The notes below the pieces were generated by a model. It searched no databases. It was given only the letters and a program-made list of their open reading frames with translations, and was not told the origin of the DNA. A program made the position numbers and the translations under genes. A stretch of DNA of 64,000 bases from Schizochytrium sp. TIO01 (Eukaryota > Sar > Bigyra > Thraustochytrida > Thraustochytriidae), in the NCBI GenBank assembly GCA_004764695.1, contig CM015708.1, forward strand, positions 62,001-126,000. Reading direction: 5' to 3'. Below, piece by piece: positions 8,454 through 17,776 of the stretch. Positions within the stretch are counted from its first letter, which is position 1. Each line of letters opens with the position of its first letter.

Positions 8454-9290
8454 ATGGCGATAGCTGATCCTGAGCTACCTACATCCCAAACAAAATCAAT
8501 CAAAGTCTACGAAAGTGCTTACACCTACTTTCCTTTTGTTTACCTGCTTACAATCACCTCTCTCTATGGCTCGATTTATCATAGTGAATTCGACTACCTG
8601 AAACCCTGGGTTATCCTTTCTTTTACACTGTTCAACACCTTTGTCTATGTGCACCACAAAAGAAAAACGATTGTGCTAAACATTCTGCACAAAAACATTT
8701 GGAAAACATGCACCCTCGCCTTTTATGGCATCCTCATCAATAACACACACGACTGTCTCTTTGCAGGCCTACACTACGTAAATCCTGCTTTAAATCTAGT
8801 GCTCAGCGCGCTCTACATCTTACTTATCAACTACTTTACCTATGTCGCAAAGCGCGAGGACTTTGTTCTTTACGTGCATATTGTCATGTTCTATTTCCCT
8901 ATTCAGCATGTTTGGCAAATCAATCTATACCTGTATGTCCTTTTTGTATCAATCTCTGTCGCCATTCTCTACGCGCGCTGCCCCAAAAAGGTGCTGTTAG
9001 AGTCTTCTATTCATCTCAAATCGGTCTTGCGCTTCTACGCCTACCTTCGCATTGCAGATCCTTTCATCGTCATCGGACCTGCACAACTCTATGCCGAGTA
9101 CTGCCTTCCACACTGGGATGACATCAGGCTTTTGCGCCAAGTCAATCGGATAATCAAGACCAAGCTAGAATCTTCCAAAGTTGAGAGTATAGACAGTTTA
9201 GACCTTCACGGGCTTTGCCAGCACAACTCGAACGACACTACTTCTGAACAGCAGGTTCATGACCATTTTCTTACTTGCGAATTAGCTTGA
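8454..9290 (+). CDS. Multi-TM protein, possibly a very diverged heliorhodopsin relative
   Basis: 278 residues. Six or seven hydrophobic segments lie between about residues 25 and 212; the C-terminal ~60 residues are polar. The loop before the third segment reads LHKNIWKTCTL, followed ~20 residues later by AGLHYVNP. The decayed heliorhodopsin at 12286-13314 has NHRRWAFTS then AGIDTPYP at a similar spacing. A late HLKSVL (K189) recalls the TM7 Lys context of heliorhodopsins, but the fit is weak. Safe call: polytopic membrane protein. About 200 bases of AT-rich, ORF-free sequence precede it. Confidence 0.6.
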   Translation: MAIADPELPTSQTKSIKVYESAYTYFPFVYLLTITSLYGSIYHSEFDYLKPWVILSFTLFNTFVYVHHKRKTIVLNILHKNIWKTCTLAFYGILINNTHDCLFAGLHYVNPALNLVLSALYILLINYFTYVAKREDFVLYVHIVMFYFPIQHVWQINLYLYVLFVSISVAILYARCPKKVLLESSIHLKSVLRFYAYLRIADPFIVIGPAQLYAEYCLPHWDDIRLLRQVNRIIKTKLESSKVESIDSLDLHGLCQHNSNDTTSEQQVHDHFLTCELA

Positions 9291-9344
9291 CTTTAAACAC
9301 TTGATTCTCCACAGGTGATTTATATATATATATTTATTCTTACT

Positions 9345-9692
9345 TTACTCTGCGCTTGCTTGGGCGGCGATATGTGTTCGATGCTTCTCGAGCCCGACCC
9401 GCACATCATCCCAAAAATTAGGAGGGAACGTATCGGCCACGCCTTGTAACATAAATGCCACGCTTAATAGTAATACTAGCCCGTGAAACCAATACAATCC
9501 AACGCCATAATAAACCATTTCCAACCATGATATACTGCTCAGATTTTCGAAAAACGAGCCATACATTTGTCTATAAAACAGCATCGCATACCCTAACAGA
9601 GCAAACAGACCATTTAAACTTGGGAAATCTAACAAACTAACAATTGCCAGAATGCCAATGATCCAAAGCAGTAAAAGTGTCACCGCGTCCAT
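9345..9692 (-). CDS. Small multi-pass membrane protein
   Basis: 115 residues from ATG 9692 (MDAVTLLL); upstream extension starts only at TTG. Three hydrophobic segments: about 3-23, 25-42 and 66-84. The C-terminal ~25 residues are polar and charged (DDVRVGLEKHRTH). No family recognised. It is convergent with 8454-9290, with 54 bases between stops. Confidence 0.55.
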   Translation of the reverse strand: MDAVTLLLLWIIGILAIVSLLDFPSLNGLFALLGYAMLFYRQMYGSFFENLSSISWLEMVYYGVGLYWFHGLVLLLSVAFMLQGVADTFPPNFWDDVRVGLEKHRTHIAAQASAE

Positions 9693-10129
9693 CGCGCCGC
9701 TTTGCTTCAATCACGAACTGTCTGTTTCTGATCGCTTTCTTGCATCTACAAAACAAAATAAAAACAAACATACAAATCAATTCAGGTTATGCTTGAGTTT
9801 TGGTTTTTCTTTGTTTTGCCGACCGCTAAAAAAGCTATACAATCTTAAAAAAATAGTCCCCCTCCCATCTTTCTTCTATATAAGCAAACTAATATAAAAA
9901 CTATATGTGCGAATTGTTATTGACGATCAAGACCAACAACTAGCTATAGCCAAACCCCATTGACTACGCTGGAGCGTGTTCGGAATATATTGTTTTTATT
10001 ATTATTATTGTTATTTCCGTAGTTGTTTCTTTGCTAGATCTTCTTGAACATCACAAAGTTCTTCGTGCATGTCTGCGTAAATCTATACAGACAAATAACC
10101 AAACCAAAAATAAATTCTCTTTCTAATTC

Positions 10130-11161
10130 ATGCAGACATCTAACGAGAACCAAGCCCAAGCTCCTCCTCAACAACAATCTCCTCCTCCCCAACAACAACA
10201 CCATACGCCAAACGAACATCTCACCAAAATGAGCGAAATGATGAACGCCGAAATTCGCAAGATGCGAGCTGAGCTCGAGCAAGAAAGAGCACAACGGGCA
10301 CAGCTCGAGAAGGAGCGCCTCAAGCTCGAAGAAATTAATTCAAAGAGCGCCGAAACGCTTGAGAAGATGGCTCAGGAGCAGAAAGTTATGAATGCTCACA
10401 TCGAGCGCATTAAGGCTGAAAAGCGACAGCAATATCAGCAAGTCATCGATAATCAAATCAAACCCTACTTTAAGACAATCGAAGAAAAGGCTACTGCTGA
10501 CAACGATCCGTCAATCAGCGCCTCGCTTGCCCAGATCAATAGCAGACTCGAAGCCGGGCTCAAGGACGGCTTTCTTGATAGTGAACATGCAGACACGCTT
10601 CTCATGGCCAAGGCCTGTGCTTCTGCACACAATGAAATGTATCAACAGCGTAGCTCTGCACTCGACGAGCTCTTTAAAACCAACGAGAAATGGGAACATG
10701 AAATGTCTAACAAGAACAAGGAGCTAGAGGCTGTCACTGAAAAGTACAAGACGCTAGAGACCGAAACCACTTCAAAGATTGGCGAACTTCAAAAGCAGCT
10801 TGAAGACATGCAGGCAAAGTATGCAAAGCAAGAAACTAGTATCCATGACTCAACCTCTCACTTTGAAAACGATACAGCCAGCGCCGAACAGCAGCAGCAG
10901 CAGCAAGATCTGACAAACGCTAGTCTCGCGCCTAACATGACCGCTATGGCAGTCGCATCGGCTGCAGATCAACCCGCTGGCTATGATAGTCTCTTCTCGA
11001 ACTCGAGAAACCTCGGTTGGCGTAGCTTAAGTGGTCGCAACGTGCAGTTTGACATGATGAGCATCAACCCTGCGAACAACACACACATCTCTTCTAACCA
11101 GGCACAGAAGACAGCCTCTTCATTGAAAATCCCCGATTCAATCCTTGCTGACTCAATCTAG
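10130..11161 (+). CDS. Coiled-coil protein, possible scaffold or tegument-like
   Basis: 343 residues. The N-terminal 30 residues are Gln/Pro-rich. A long coiled coil runs from about residue 34 to 105 with heptads of Ala/Leu/Met and Glu/Lys/Arg, a helical middle (110-180), a second coil (about 185-235), a poly-Gln run (7 Q) and a disordered tail. There is no membrane segment. Such all-helical proteins can serve as internal capsid scaffolds in HK97-type viruses, but no specific motif supports that here. The 220-base region upstream contains only AT-rich sequence and a short (ATT)n. Confidence 0.7.
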   Translation: MQTSNENQAQAPPQQQSPPPQQQHHTPNEHLTKMSEMMNAEIRKMRAELEQERAQRAQLEKERLKLEEINSKSAETLEKMAQEQKVMNAHIERIKAEKRQQYQQVIDNQIKPYFKTIEEKATADNDPSISASLAQINSRLEAGLKDGFLDSEHADTLLMAKACASAHNEMYQQRSSALDELFKTNEKWEHEMSNKNKELEAVTEKYKTLETETTSKIGELQKQLEDMQAKYAKQETSIHDSTSHFENDTASAEQQQQQQDLTNASLAPNMTAMAVASAADQPAGYDSLFSNSRNLGWRSLSGRNVQFDMMSINPANNTHISSNQAQKTASSLKIPDSILADSI

Positions 11162-11187
11162 ATTAGAAACAAAACTTATAAGGATGT

Positions 11188-11802
11188 TTAGACTACACTT
11201 ATTCCCGAATGATCAATCTTTTGTAACCATTCTCTTTTTAATTCAGAAAAGATTATGTTGCTAGCAATATTAAAAAGTATTGCATACTCATGTGCTGAAA
11301 TATCAGTTGGTTCGCATACTCTGTCAGCAATTTGTTTGTCGATCTCTCCCAGCTTTTTGCGTAAGCAAAAGTGGAGAGTTGTCAGCTTTATATTCATCAG
11401 GTCTAACAATGGATCCACTGTAAAACTTTTGAATACCTCGTAATCCTTTGGGTCAAACGGTCCAAAACGCAAAAGACAAAAAACACTCACCAACACCAGA
11501 CAAAAGCACTCAACACAACTCATCGTCAGCATCCACATGTTCATTCTGTCTGTTAGTGCTAGACAAATGATCACGCTGATGACTAAGCAAACAAACACTT
11601 GCGTCAACAATCTCCACACGCGGACTACCGCATCCTTTTGCTTTTCGAGTTCTATGCGAAAGACACGCGTATCGAAAGCATCACTACAAACGAACGAAGC
11701 ATTGACCGGAATCCCGTCAAACAAAGTTCCTTGACTGGGCCTTGTCAATTTCATTTTGTCCCATGCGCTCAGGTAATTACCACTCACTCGCAACACATTC
11801 AT
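11188..11802 (-). CDS. Two-TM membrane protein, unknown function
   Basis: 204 residues. A hydrophilic N-terminal ~60 residues precede two adjacent hydrophobic segments (about 67-84 and 89-110), then a soluble helical C-terminal half of ~90 residues. The hairpin places both ends on the same side of the membrane. No family recognised. Upstream (11803-12285) there is no gene, only tandem repeats. Confidence 0.65.
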   Translation of the reverse strand: MNVLRVSGNYLSAWDKMKLTRPSQGTLFDGIPVNASFVCSDAFDTRVFRIELEKQKDAVVRVWRLLTQVFVCLVISVIICLALTDRMNMWMLTMSCVECFCLVLVSVFCLLRFGPFDPKDYEVFKSFTVDPLLDLMNIKLTTLHFCLRKKLGEIDKQIADRVCEPTDISAHEYAILFNIASNIIFSELKREWLQKIDHSGISVV

Positions 11803-11811
11803 TATTTTTTT

Positions 11812-11858
11812 GGTTTTGGTTTTGGTTTTAGGTTTTAGGTTTTAGGTTTTAGGTTTTT
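11812..11858 (+). repeat. GGTTTT / GGTTTTA short tandem repeat
   Basis: Several GGTTTT units followed by about four GGTTTTA (TTTTAGG) units. It resembles degenerate plant-type telomere sequence (TTTAGGG), but lacks the third G and is only about 50 bp, so telomere origin is not supported. Confidence 0.75.
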
Positions 11859-11870
11859 TTGCTTTTTTTG

Positions 11871-12080
11871 CTATTAGTTGCTATTAGTTGCTATTAGTTG
11901 CTATTAGTTGCTATTAGTTGCTATTAGTTGCTATTAGTTGCTATTAGTTGCTATTAGTTGCTATTAGTTGCTATTAGTTGCTATTAGTTGCTATTATTTG
12001 CTATTAGTTGCTATTAGTTGCTATTAGTTGCTATTAGTTGCTATTAGTTGCCATTAATTGCCATTAATTGCCATTAGTTG
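11871..12080 (+). repeat. 21 tandem copies of a 10-bp repeat (CTATTAGTTG)
   Basis: Units run in exact 10-bp phase from 11871 to 12080. The first 18 are near-perfect CTATTAGTTG; the last three drift to CCATTAATTG/CCATTAGTTG. A 10-bp period puts each unit on the same face of the helix, which could matter for bending or protein binding. It sits between two divergently transcribed membrane-protein genes; no ORF with an ATG of any size is convincing here. Confidence 0.92.
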
Positions 12081-12285
12081 CTATTTCCTAAGCAAAAACA
12101 TATAAAAATAAAATTAAGAAAAGATCATACTGGTTATTCACCTTGGTTTAAAAATAAATACATGAAGCGACCGTTAGGAACATATACTCCAACCGACGAA
12201 TGCAATTTTCAATACTGTCTTAATCGTCCGCAGTTCCAATTCAATCCGCGTCAAACTTAAAACTAAACTAATTTTAAACAACATC

Positions 12286-13314
12286 ATGCCGGGACTCAAA
12301 GCTCTCCAATGGGGTTTGCATGCTCTCTTAGCTGGTCTATATTTCATACTTCTTACTGCCAGCACAGCCGTACTGATTAAAAGCTTGCCGATCGAAAACT
12401 ATCTTTATCTAGACTATCTCGAAGACTACCCAGTCGGCTTTAAGCTGATTTCACTTCCTATCGTTGTTCACTCGATCTCACTCATTTTCTACATCTTTGC
12501 CGTTTATCAAAATGAGCATATTCTAGAGGTGATCCTCGATCGAACAAGAAATAACCACCGCCGGTGGGCTTTCACCTCCGTGACAGGCTCAGTCAATTTT
12601 ATAGCTATGCAAATGATTGCTGGCATCGACACACCCTATCCAATCATCTGTGGCTCTCTCGTTTACCTTGCAATCCTTCTTTGCTTCGCAAATTATCACG
12701 AGTATCTTAATTCGCTCTACTCTTATAACCCCCCAATCTCACCACACAAACCTGCAAGCCTTCTGTCTTGCTTACTCATATTCCTTTTCGTAAAGCAAAC
12801 GCTAGACAATGTCTATGATCACGAGACTCTGAAAATCGCAATGGTTAACTGTGGCGGTCTACTGTACCTTCCTTTTGTCTATCTGCTACAAAAGGTCCAG
12901 CTCAAATTTACAGCTACAACTAACCACCACGAAGTATCGCATGATGCAGGGCACGCACGAAGCTCAGAATCTGCGCAAACAACCAAACATTCACCACAAA
13001 CAAGCGAATTGAACCTTGTTTCAGACACTCAACAAGCTAGGCACTACATTGAAGACACTTCTGACGACGAGAAAGAACAACATGACAAAGAAAGCATTTG
13101 CTCCGAAGGAGACGAAATTGATATTGTTATGCGTGCTGGTTCAGTGTCTAGAATTATTCAACTCGACGCAGATCTCGATCGACAAATTAGCCAAATGCGA
13201 ACCGTAATCTACTACGAGTTTGCCTATTCTTTGCTACATTTTTTAGCTCTCGCTTCTACTACGCTTACTGTTCTCTATATTACAAACCAGCATCGCACAT
13301 TATATTCTATATAA
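12286..13314 (+). CDS. Heliorhodopsin-like 7-TM protein without retinal lysine
   Basis: 342 residues. TM1 (LKALQWGLHALLAGLYFILL) matches the L-x-x-(N/Q)-x(3)-H-x(2)-(Q/A)-G pattern of heliorhodopsin TM1. The TM2-TM3 region has a His-containing helix, then NNHRRWAFTS where heliorhodopsins have N-x-x-R-W-x-E-Y-S, and AGID after TM3. The TM3 Glu counterion is replaced (A95/F96). A ~100-residue acidic, polar insertion (about 205-305) precedes the last helix EFAYSLLHFLALAS, where Y314 stands at the position of the Schiff-base Lys (compare STKSILVWA in the gene at 62122-62898). Such a protein should not bind retinal covalently. It is probably a decayed or repurposed paralogue. Confidence 0.65.
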   Translation: MPGLKALQWGLHALLAGLYFILLTASTAVLIKSLPIENYLYLDYLEDYPVGFKLISLPIVVHSISLIFYIFAVYQNEHILEVILDRTRNNHRRWAFTSVTGSVNFIAMQMIAGIDTPYPIICGSLVYLAILLCFANYHEYLNSLYSYNPPISPHKPASLLSCLLIFLFVKQTLDNVYDHETLKIAMVNCGGLLYLPFVYLLQKVQLKFTATTNHHEVSHDAGHARSSESAQTTKHSPQTSELNLVSDTQQARHYIEDTSDDEKEQHDKESICSEGDEIDIVMRAGSVSRIIQLDADLDRQISQMRTVIYYEFAYSLLHFLALASTTLTVLYITNQHRTLYSI

Positions 13315-13456
13315 ATAACCTTCATACCACATTTTTGCAGTCTCCTTTTTTTTGCGCTGTTTTTTTTATATTTGAAGCGAAACATTTCACTAAACATATT
13401 CACACACGCACACACAAGCTAAGTTGCAACTACTCCAACTATACGGACCAAAAGCC

Positions 13457-13999
13457 ATGTCTGCCTCGTCTGGGACTCAGCTCGTTTTCCTCATGTCGCC
13501 CCCAGCTTCGCCAGCTCGATCCGTAGCAAGCGCTTCAACCACATCGAGCGCCAGTTCTTCCTCTTCTTCGACTACATCTACAAACACATCCAAAAAAACA
13601 AAAACGCCTGAACAGGTCACTGACAGTGATGACATTCAGCTTCAATCAACAGCACAACAACTACTCAAACTGAAGACACAATTGAAAGATCTCCAGCAGG
13701 AATTTGATCATGTGTTTAAGGAAAAGGCCAGACTTGCGAAAATGGTCAAAGAGACAAAACTTGACCTGGAAGTACTCATGAACGATGCGCAAACGGCTAC
13801 TATTTTTCATGATGATGTAGAATTTCACTTGAAACAAAAGCATGCTATGAAACACGACATCGAGGTTTTGCGCGAGTGTCTTAACAGCGAAGACGTGCGT
13901 GATCACCCTGAACAGACACTTGATATGTACTTACACAAAATCTCATTTCCACACCAACAACTTGTGACAAGGAAGGCAAAACGTGCGCGACAAAATTGA
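13457..13999 (+). CDS. Coiled-coil protein with Ser/Thr-rich head
   Basis: 180 residues from ATG 13457 (MSASSGTQ). The first ~55 residues are Ser/Thr/Ala/Pro-rich and disordered. A coiled coil follows (about 70-145; LLKLKTQLKDLQQEF and following heptads) and the end is basic (KAKRAR), a possible nuclear targeting signal. It converges with the 1069-residue gene, with 24 bases between stops. Function unknown. Confidence 0.6.
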   Translation: MSASSGTQLVFLMSPPASPARSVASASTTSSASSSSSSTTSTNTSKKTKTPEQVTDSDDIQLQSTAQQLLKLKTQLKDLQQEFDHVFKEKARLAKMVKETKLDLEVLMNDAQTATIFHDDVEFHLKQKHAMKHDIEVLRECLNSEDVRDHPEQTLDMYLHKISFPHQQLVTRKAKRARQN

Positions 14000-14023
14000 T
14001 CCAACATAATTCATTTAAATTTT

Positions 14024-17000
14024 CTATCTTCCTCCCCTCCTGACTCTTGCGTTGTGAAAATTATTCTTCTGTTTCTTTTCGGGACTACGACGATCAGCCT
14101 TTCTCTTATGTCCTACTACAGTACTCTGCTCGTTAGTAGTTTCTGACGCTTGCAAGACTGCTTTCAGAGCCCCGTGCGTAAATTTGTTACTATCAGTCGT
14201 TTGAATCTGTTTTGGTCTCCTTGAAGATGTTGTCTGCTTTTTGTGTCTCTCTTCATGCATCTTAACCACTTTCTCACCAATTATACTTTTAACAGTATCA
14301 TTCAAATTTGCAACGACGAAGATCTCAGAGTCTAGTAAAACTTGGTAAAGTATTGATGAATCCTTGTTATCCATGTCATCTTTTGATATAATAACGTGAC
14401 CTTCCGTAACCACATCAATATCTTCCTCATCCTCTTCATCATCCTCATCTTCTTCTTCATCAATGTCTCTTCTTGGATTCTTGCCATCTTTACCCTTTTT
14501 GGACTCTCTAAGTTTAATCAAAGTCTTCGTTTGATCTTCAAATAAACTCAAATCCTCCATCGCAAATTGGCTTTTTAGAGACTTCAAAAGCTTAGCAATA
14601 AAATCGACGTACGGCTCACGCAGATGATCTCTATTATATTCAGAAAATGCCAAATTGTTTTTATTGTTTTCGTTTGAATCAATAAGTATTGTCTCAAACC
14701 TGTTCCAATCCTCAATCATATAATCCACCATTTTGTCCTTGACGAACAAGTCATCTCTCTTTACAGAATTCGGTGTTTCTTCCACAATTTGTTTGTATTC
14801 AGTAGTTGCATTCTTGTATACCTTTAGTAACCCTTCATCATAGGTATTAATCAGCGCTTCAGTCAATTCTTTCTTACTTAACCCTTTCTTCTTAAAAAAT
14901 TGCACTGTTATTTTTTTAGAGAGTAGATTCAAAAATACTTGCAATACCGTAATTTGTTCTGGACCTCGTGTCGTGATTACCGAGCCAATATTTTCAGCCA
15001 TCTCACTGAGTATCTTTACATTTCTCCGGATAGCCGATACATCTTTTTCTACTTTGTTATACCAAAAATCATATGCTGCACAGACTGAATCCTTAGATAT
15101 GCCCTTTTTTTCATCAGTGTTATCATTATTCGCACCACAACATACGCAAGTATGGCCAATGAAGTTCGTCCCTAACATCGCTGTTGATTTAGAACGGATT
15201 GCATACAATGTAGGCGTAAGATTGTCGTCGTTCACAAAACTGCACACCGAACACTTGAACACAAGCGGCTGTGAGCGATTCAGTACATTATTAAAGTAGT
15301 CTGGATAGTTCATAGTGTATATTTTTCCTTTTAAAGTGAATTCATCATTCCAGCGATGAATAACCAAATAGTTTACATTAATTTCATCTGCATAAGATTC
15401 GTCATCTTCATATTTCTCAATCTTCTTAATTGACGAGCTCAACTCCCACAAGTCAGTGTCATCTTCAGCTCGTTCAATCATTTCTCCCACTGCCGCGATT
15501 GTCCAATATTGGTTTAACATCGAATTCCCTTCGCCAATATGACCAATATAAGTACCAATATTTGCGATGCGTTGCGCCCAGATGTTTGTCGAAAGCATGA
15601 AGCCATAAAAATTTCTCTTACTGATCTCTTCTGGAACGCCCTTGACTAACTTTTTCTTATTTTTAGGTGATACATAATCCTGCACTTTCTTATCAATATC
15701 ATCATATGCCTGTTTATAAAATTGCTTATATGTATCATTGTTTATATCAATTGTTCGGCTATAATCGATAGAGGTCAAGCCATACTTTTGACGCTGATAT
15801 TTGATTACTTTTTCAAAGAGCCATGAACCAAATTGTTCAGAAGAATCATCTATTTTATCATATAATCCCAAATCTTCAACATTGTCTAAAGTTTGCAAAA
15901 ATTTTTCGGCTTCCAACGTAGAACTTGAATTTTCGTTATAATAGTCATCTACTAGCTGTTTTGTTTCTTGTTCTAGAACAATAAGATAATTATTAAAAGC
16001 TTTGATTAGATATAAATATCTTGCTTTGGTAGCTCTATTTGTGATACCCACACTAGGCCATATAAAATCAGTAATAAAAGCTGGACAAACCGATCGCCAT
16101 GCATTGATCGAATCCGTTGGATTGTTATATTTATGCACTTCTTTATTAGCTTCAGTACTCTCATGCAACATCTTGAGTGTTTTATCTACCAAATTTGTTG
16201 GTGTTTGAATACTTTTATTATATGTATCTCCTTCTCCAAAGAATCTCACAATAAACTCGCGATAAATAAAATCTGAATACATCCAATTTACTTTGACAGT
16301 TGCATCTTCCCCAATATTATTGACTAACGCGTATTTGATTATACATTTATCCCAAATATGTCTTAAAACTATATCTTGACACTCTGCATATATACCTAGC
16401 GACTTATCGTCTGGACTGATCCTCAAACATAAACGATAAAGCAGCTTCTGTCTGAACGAAAAGGAATTGCTCTTCTGTAATAGGTATTCTATAAAATCAA
16501 TGTGATTGTTTTGTGAGCCTTTCCAAAGTACGTTCAACTCCGCCGCAATTTTTGTATCGGTAACTCTTCGTAAATCTTTGATTCTATCCCCCAAGCCAAA
16601 CAGTATAAGGCAAGCAGTGACTGAATTCTTATCTGGTTCACTCACAAATCCAGAAGACAGACATAACTGGTAATGCAAAACGGCTCTCACAATCAGATCT
16701 TCTATTTGTTCACTTGTCAAATCTGCGATTCTCTGTTCGACACCATCAAACGTTTTGCTATAAATTAATCGCATAATAACAATTGTAAAATCATGAGGAT
16801 AGGTATTTCCTTTTTTTTCATTCCCATAAGTCTCCGACCAAGATTCATACTCGCTCTTAAAGACATCCATAAATCGTTCGAAAGAAGTACTAAAATTGTA
16901 TGTTGTAGATTTTGATTTCGGGGCTTCGTCAAACCTTACAGTATTGTAATCTAGTATTTTTATTACCTTCGAACCTGACCTATACGTATTCAAACGATCA

Positions 17001-17233
17001 TACGCCTGCATTATACAGGCATCTTTTGCTATTGTTCTCATACGCTTAATTCTTTTTTTATCGGAACCTTTTAATCCATAAACTAAGGTCAACGCATCCT
17101 TATGATCAGAAGCATCCACGATGTCTATATCTGTTGTGAACTTCTTCACGTTATGTAGAGCTCTAATTCCCTCATTCTCATCTCCATAAACAGATCCAGT
17201 GTCGCTCAAATTGTCATCGTCTAACGTGCTCAT
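14024..17233 (-). CDS. Large orphan protein with a zinc-ribbon-like Cys cluster
   Basis: 1069 residues. The N-terminal ~20 residues are acidic and the next ~900 look like a large, mostly helical fold. A CSVC ... CVCC pair separated by ~35 residues (about residues 660-700) can bind one zinc. An acidic stretch (about 925-945, DEEEDEDDEEDEED) and a strongly basic tail (KRKADRRSPEKKQK, RVRRGGR) follow. No helicase, polymerase or nuclease motif was found by eye. The base composition is more AT-rich than neighbours (Asn/Lys/Ile-rich). It could be a core replication, transcription or virion protein of this lineage; no function is assigned. Confidence 0.75.
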   Translation of the reverse strand: MSTLDDDNLSDTGSVYGDENEGIRALHNVKKFTTDIDIVDASDHKDALTLVYGLKGSDKKRIKRMRTIAKDACIMQAYDRLNTYRSGSKVIKILDYNTVRFDEAPKSKSTTYNFSTSFERFMDVFKSEYESWSETYGNEKKGNTYPHDFTIVIMRLIYSKTFDGVEQRIADLTSEQIEDLIVRAVLHYQLCLSSGFVSEPDKNSVTACLILFGLGDRIKDLRRVTDTKIAAELNVLWKGSQNNHIDFIEYLLQKSNSFSFRQKLLYRLCLRISPDDKSLGIYAECQDIVLRHIWDKCIIKYALVNNIGEDATVKVNWMYSDFIYREFIVRFFGEGDTYNKSIQTPTNLVDKTLKMLHESTEANKEVHKYNNPTDSINAWRSVCPAFITDFIWPSVGITNRATKARYLYLIKAFNNYLIVLEQETKQLVDDYYNENSSSTLEAEKFLQTLDNVEDLGLYDKIDDSSEQFGSWLFEKVIKYQRQKYGLTSIDYSRTIDINNDTYKQFYKQAYDDIDKKVQDYVSPKNKKKLVKGVPEEISKRNFYGFMLSTNIWAQRIANIGTYIGHIGEGNSMLNQYWTIAAVGEMIERAEDDTDLWELSSSIKKIEKYEDDESYADEINVNYLVIHRWNDEFTLKGKIYTMNYPDYFNNVLNRSQPLVFKCSVCSFVNDDNLTPTLYAIRSKSTAMLGTNFIGHTCVCCGANNDNTDEKKGISKDSVCAAYDFWYNKVEKDVSAIRRNVKILSEMAENIGSVITTRGPEQITVLQVFLNLLSKKITVQFFKKKGLSKKELTEALINTYDEGLLKVYKNATTEYKQIVEETPNSVKRDDLFVKDKMVDYMIEDWNRFETILIDSNENNKNNLAFSEYNRDHLREPYVDFIAKLLKSLKSQFAMEDLSLFEDQTKTLIKLRESKKGKDGKNPRRDIDEEEDEDDEEDEEDIDVVTEGHVIISKDDMDNKDSSILYQVLLDSEIFVVANLNDTVKSIIGEKVVKMHEERHKKQTTSSRRPKQIQTTDSNKFTHGALKAVLQASETTNEQSTVVGHKRKADRRSPEKKQKNNFHNARVRRGGR

Positions 17234-17332
17234 TTTTTGTTTTGTTTACTTTTTTATTCTTAATATATTTCGCTCACAAATAAATGGTACTTGGCACTAA
17301 GGTACCTTACGATTCTCGATGTTAGTAGTTTA

Positions 17333-17776
17333 ATGAATTCTATATATGTTCGTTCTCAGTACCGTGACAAAATAAGAAATAAAACAATGAAGTTCCTTCC
17401 TGCTCTTGCTGATACTGACCTTCAGAAATTACCGAAAGTTCCCGCCAAACGCCCTCGATCGCCAAGCTGCTTGACAAGCCAAAAGCATGATTTTCGCAAA
17501 AGACAACGCATCTCAAAAATACATGAATCAAAGACAAAATCAGCGTGGTGGTGTGCGCGCAGCAACATGCCACTGAACATTGTTTCGTTGCAAGATGGAC
17601 AGATTCACCGCGAACCGTGCGGGGTTTTAGCACTCAGTAAAAAGACTGGCATAAATTATGCTCTGCTACATAACAATATAAAACGTGGCACAGTACTCAT
17701 GCTTCCGCTTGGCGCCGTCCGTGTGCCTTGCTTAATTGTTTATGACACAGACATGGCCGCAGTCGAGACATCTTAG
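17333..17776 (+). CDS. Small basic protein, unknown function
   Basis: 147 residues from ATG 17333; ATG 17387 (MKFLPALA) is an equally plausible start giving 129 residues. The first half is basic (KVPAKRPRSPS, RKRQRISK) and may direct nuclear entry. The second half looks like a small folded beta-rich domain (IHREPCGVLAL, GTVLMLPLGAVRVPCLIVYD). It overlaps the end of the convergent TFIIS-like gene by 45 bases. Confidence 0.5.
   Translation: MNSIYVRSQYRDKIRNKTMKFLPALADTDLQKLPKVPAKRPRSPSCLTSQKHDFRKRQRISKIHESKTKSAWWCARSNMPLNIVSLQDGQIHREPCGVLALSKKTGINYALLHNNIKRGTVLMLPLGAVRVPCLIVYDTDMAAVETS

Noticed and set aside
11812-11858. Telomere
   Set aside because: GGTTTTA repeats are few, lack the canonical G run and are internal with genes on both sides.
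12078-12260. 60-residue plus-strand ORF after the 10-bp repeats
   Set aside because: It starts at TTG; the ATG-initiated part is ~30 residues with no features.
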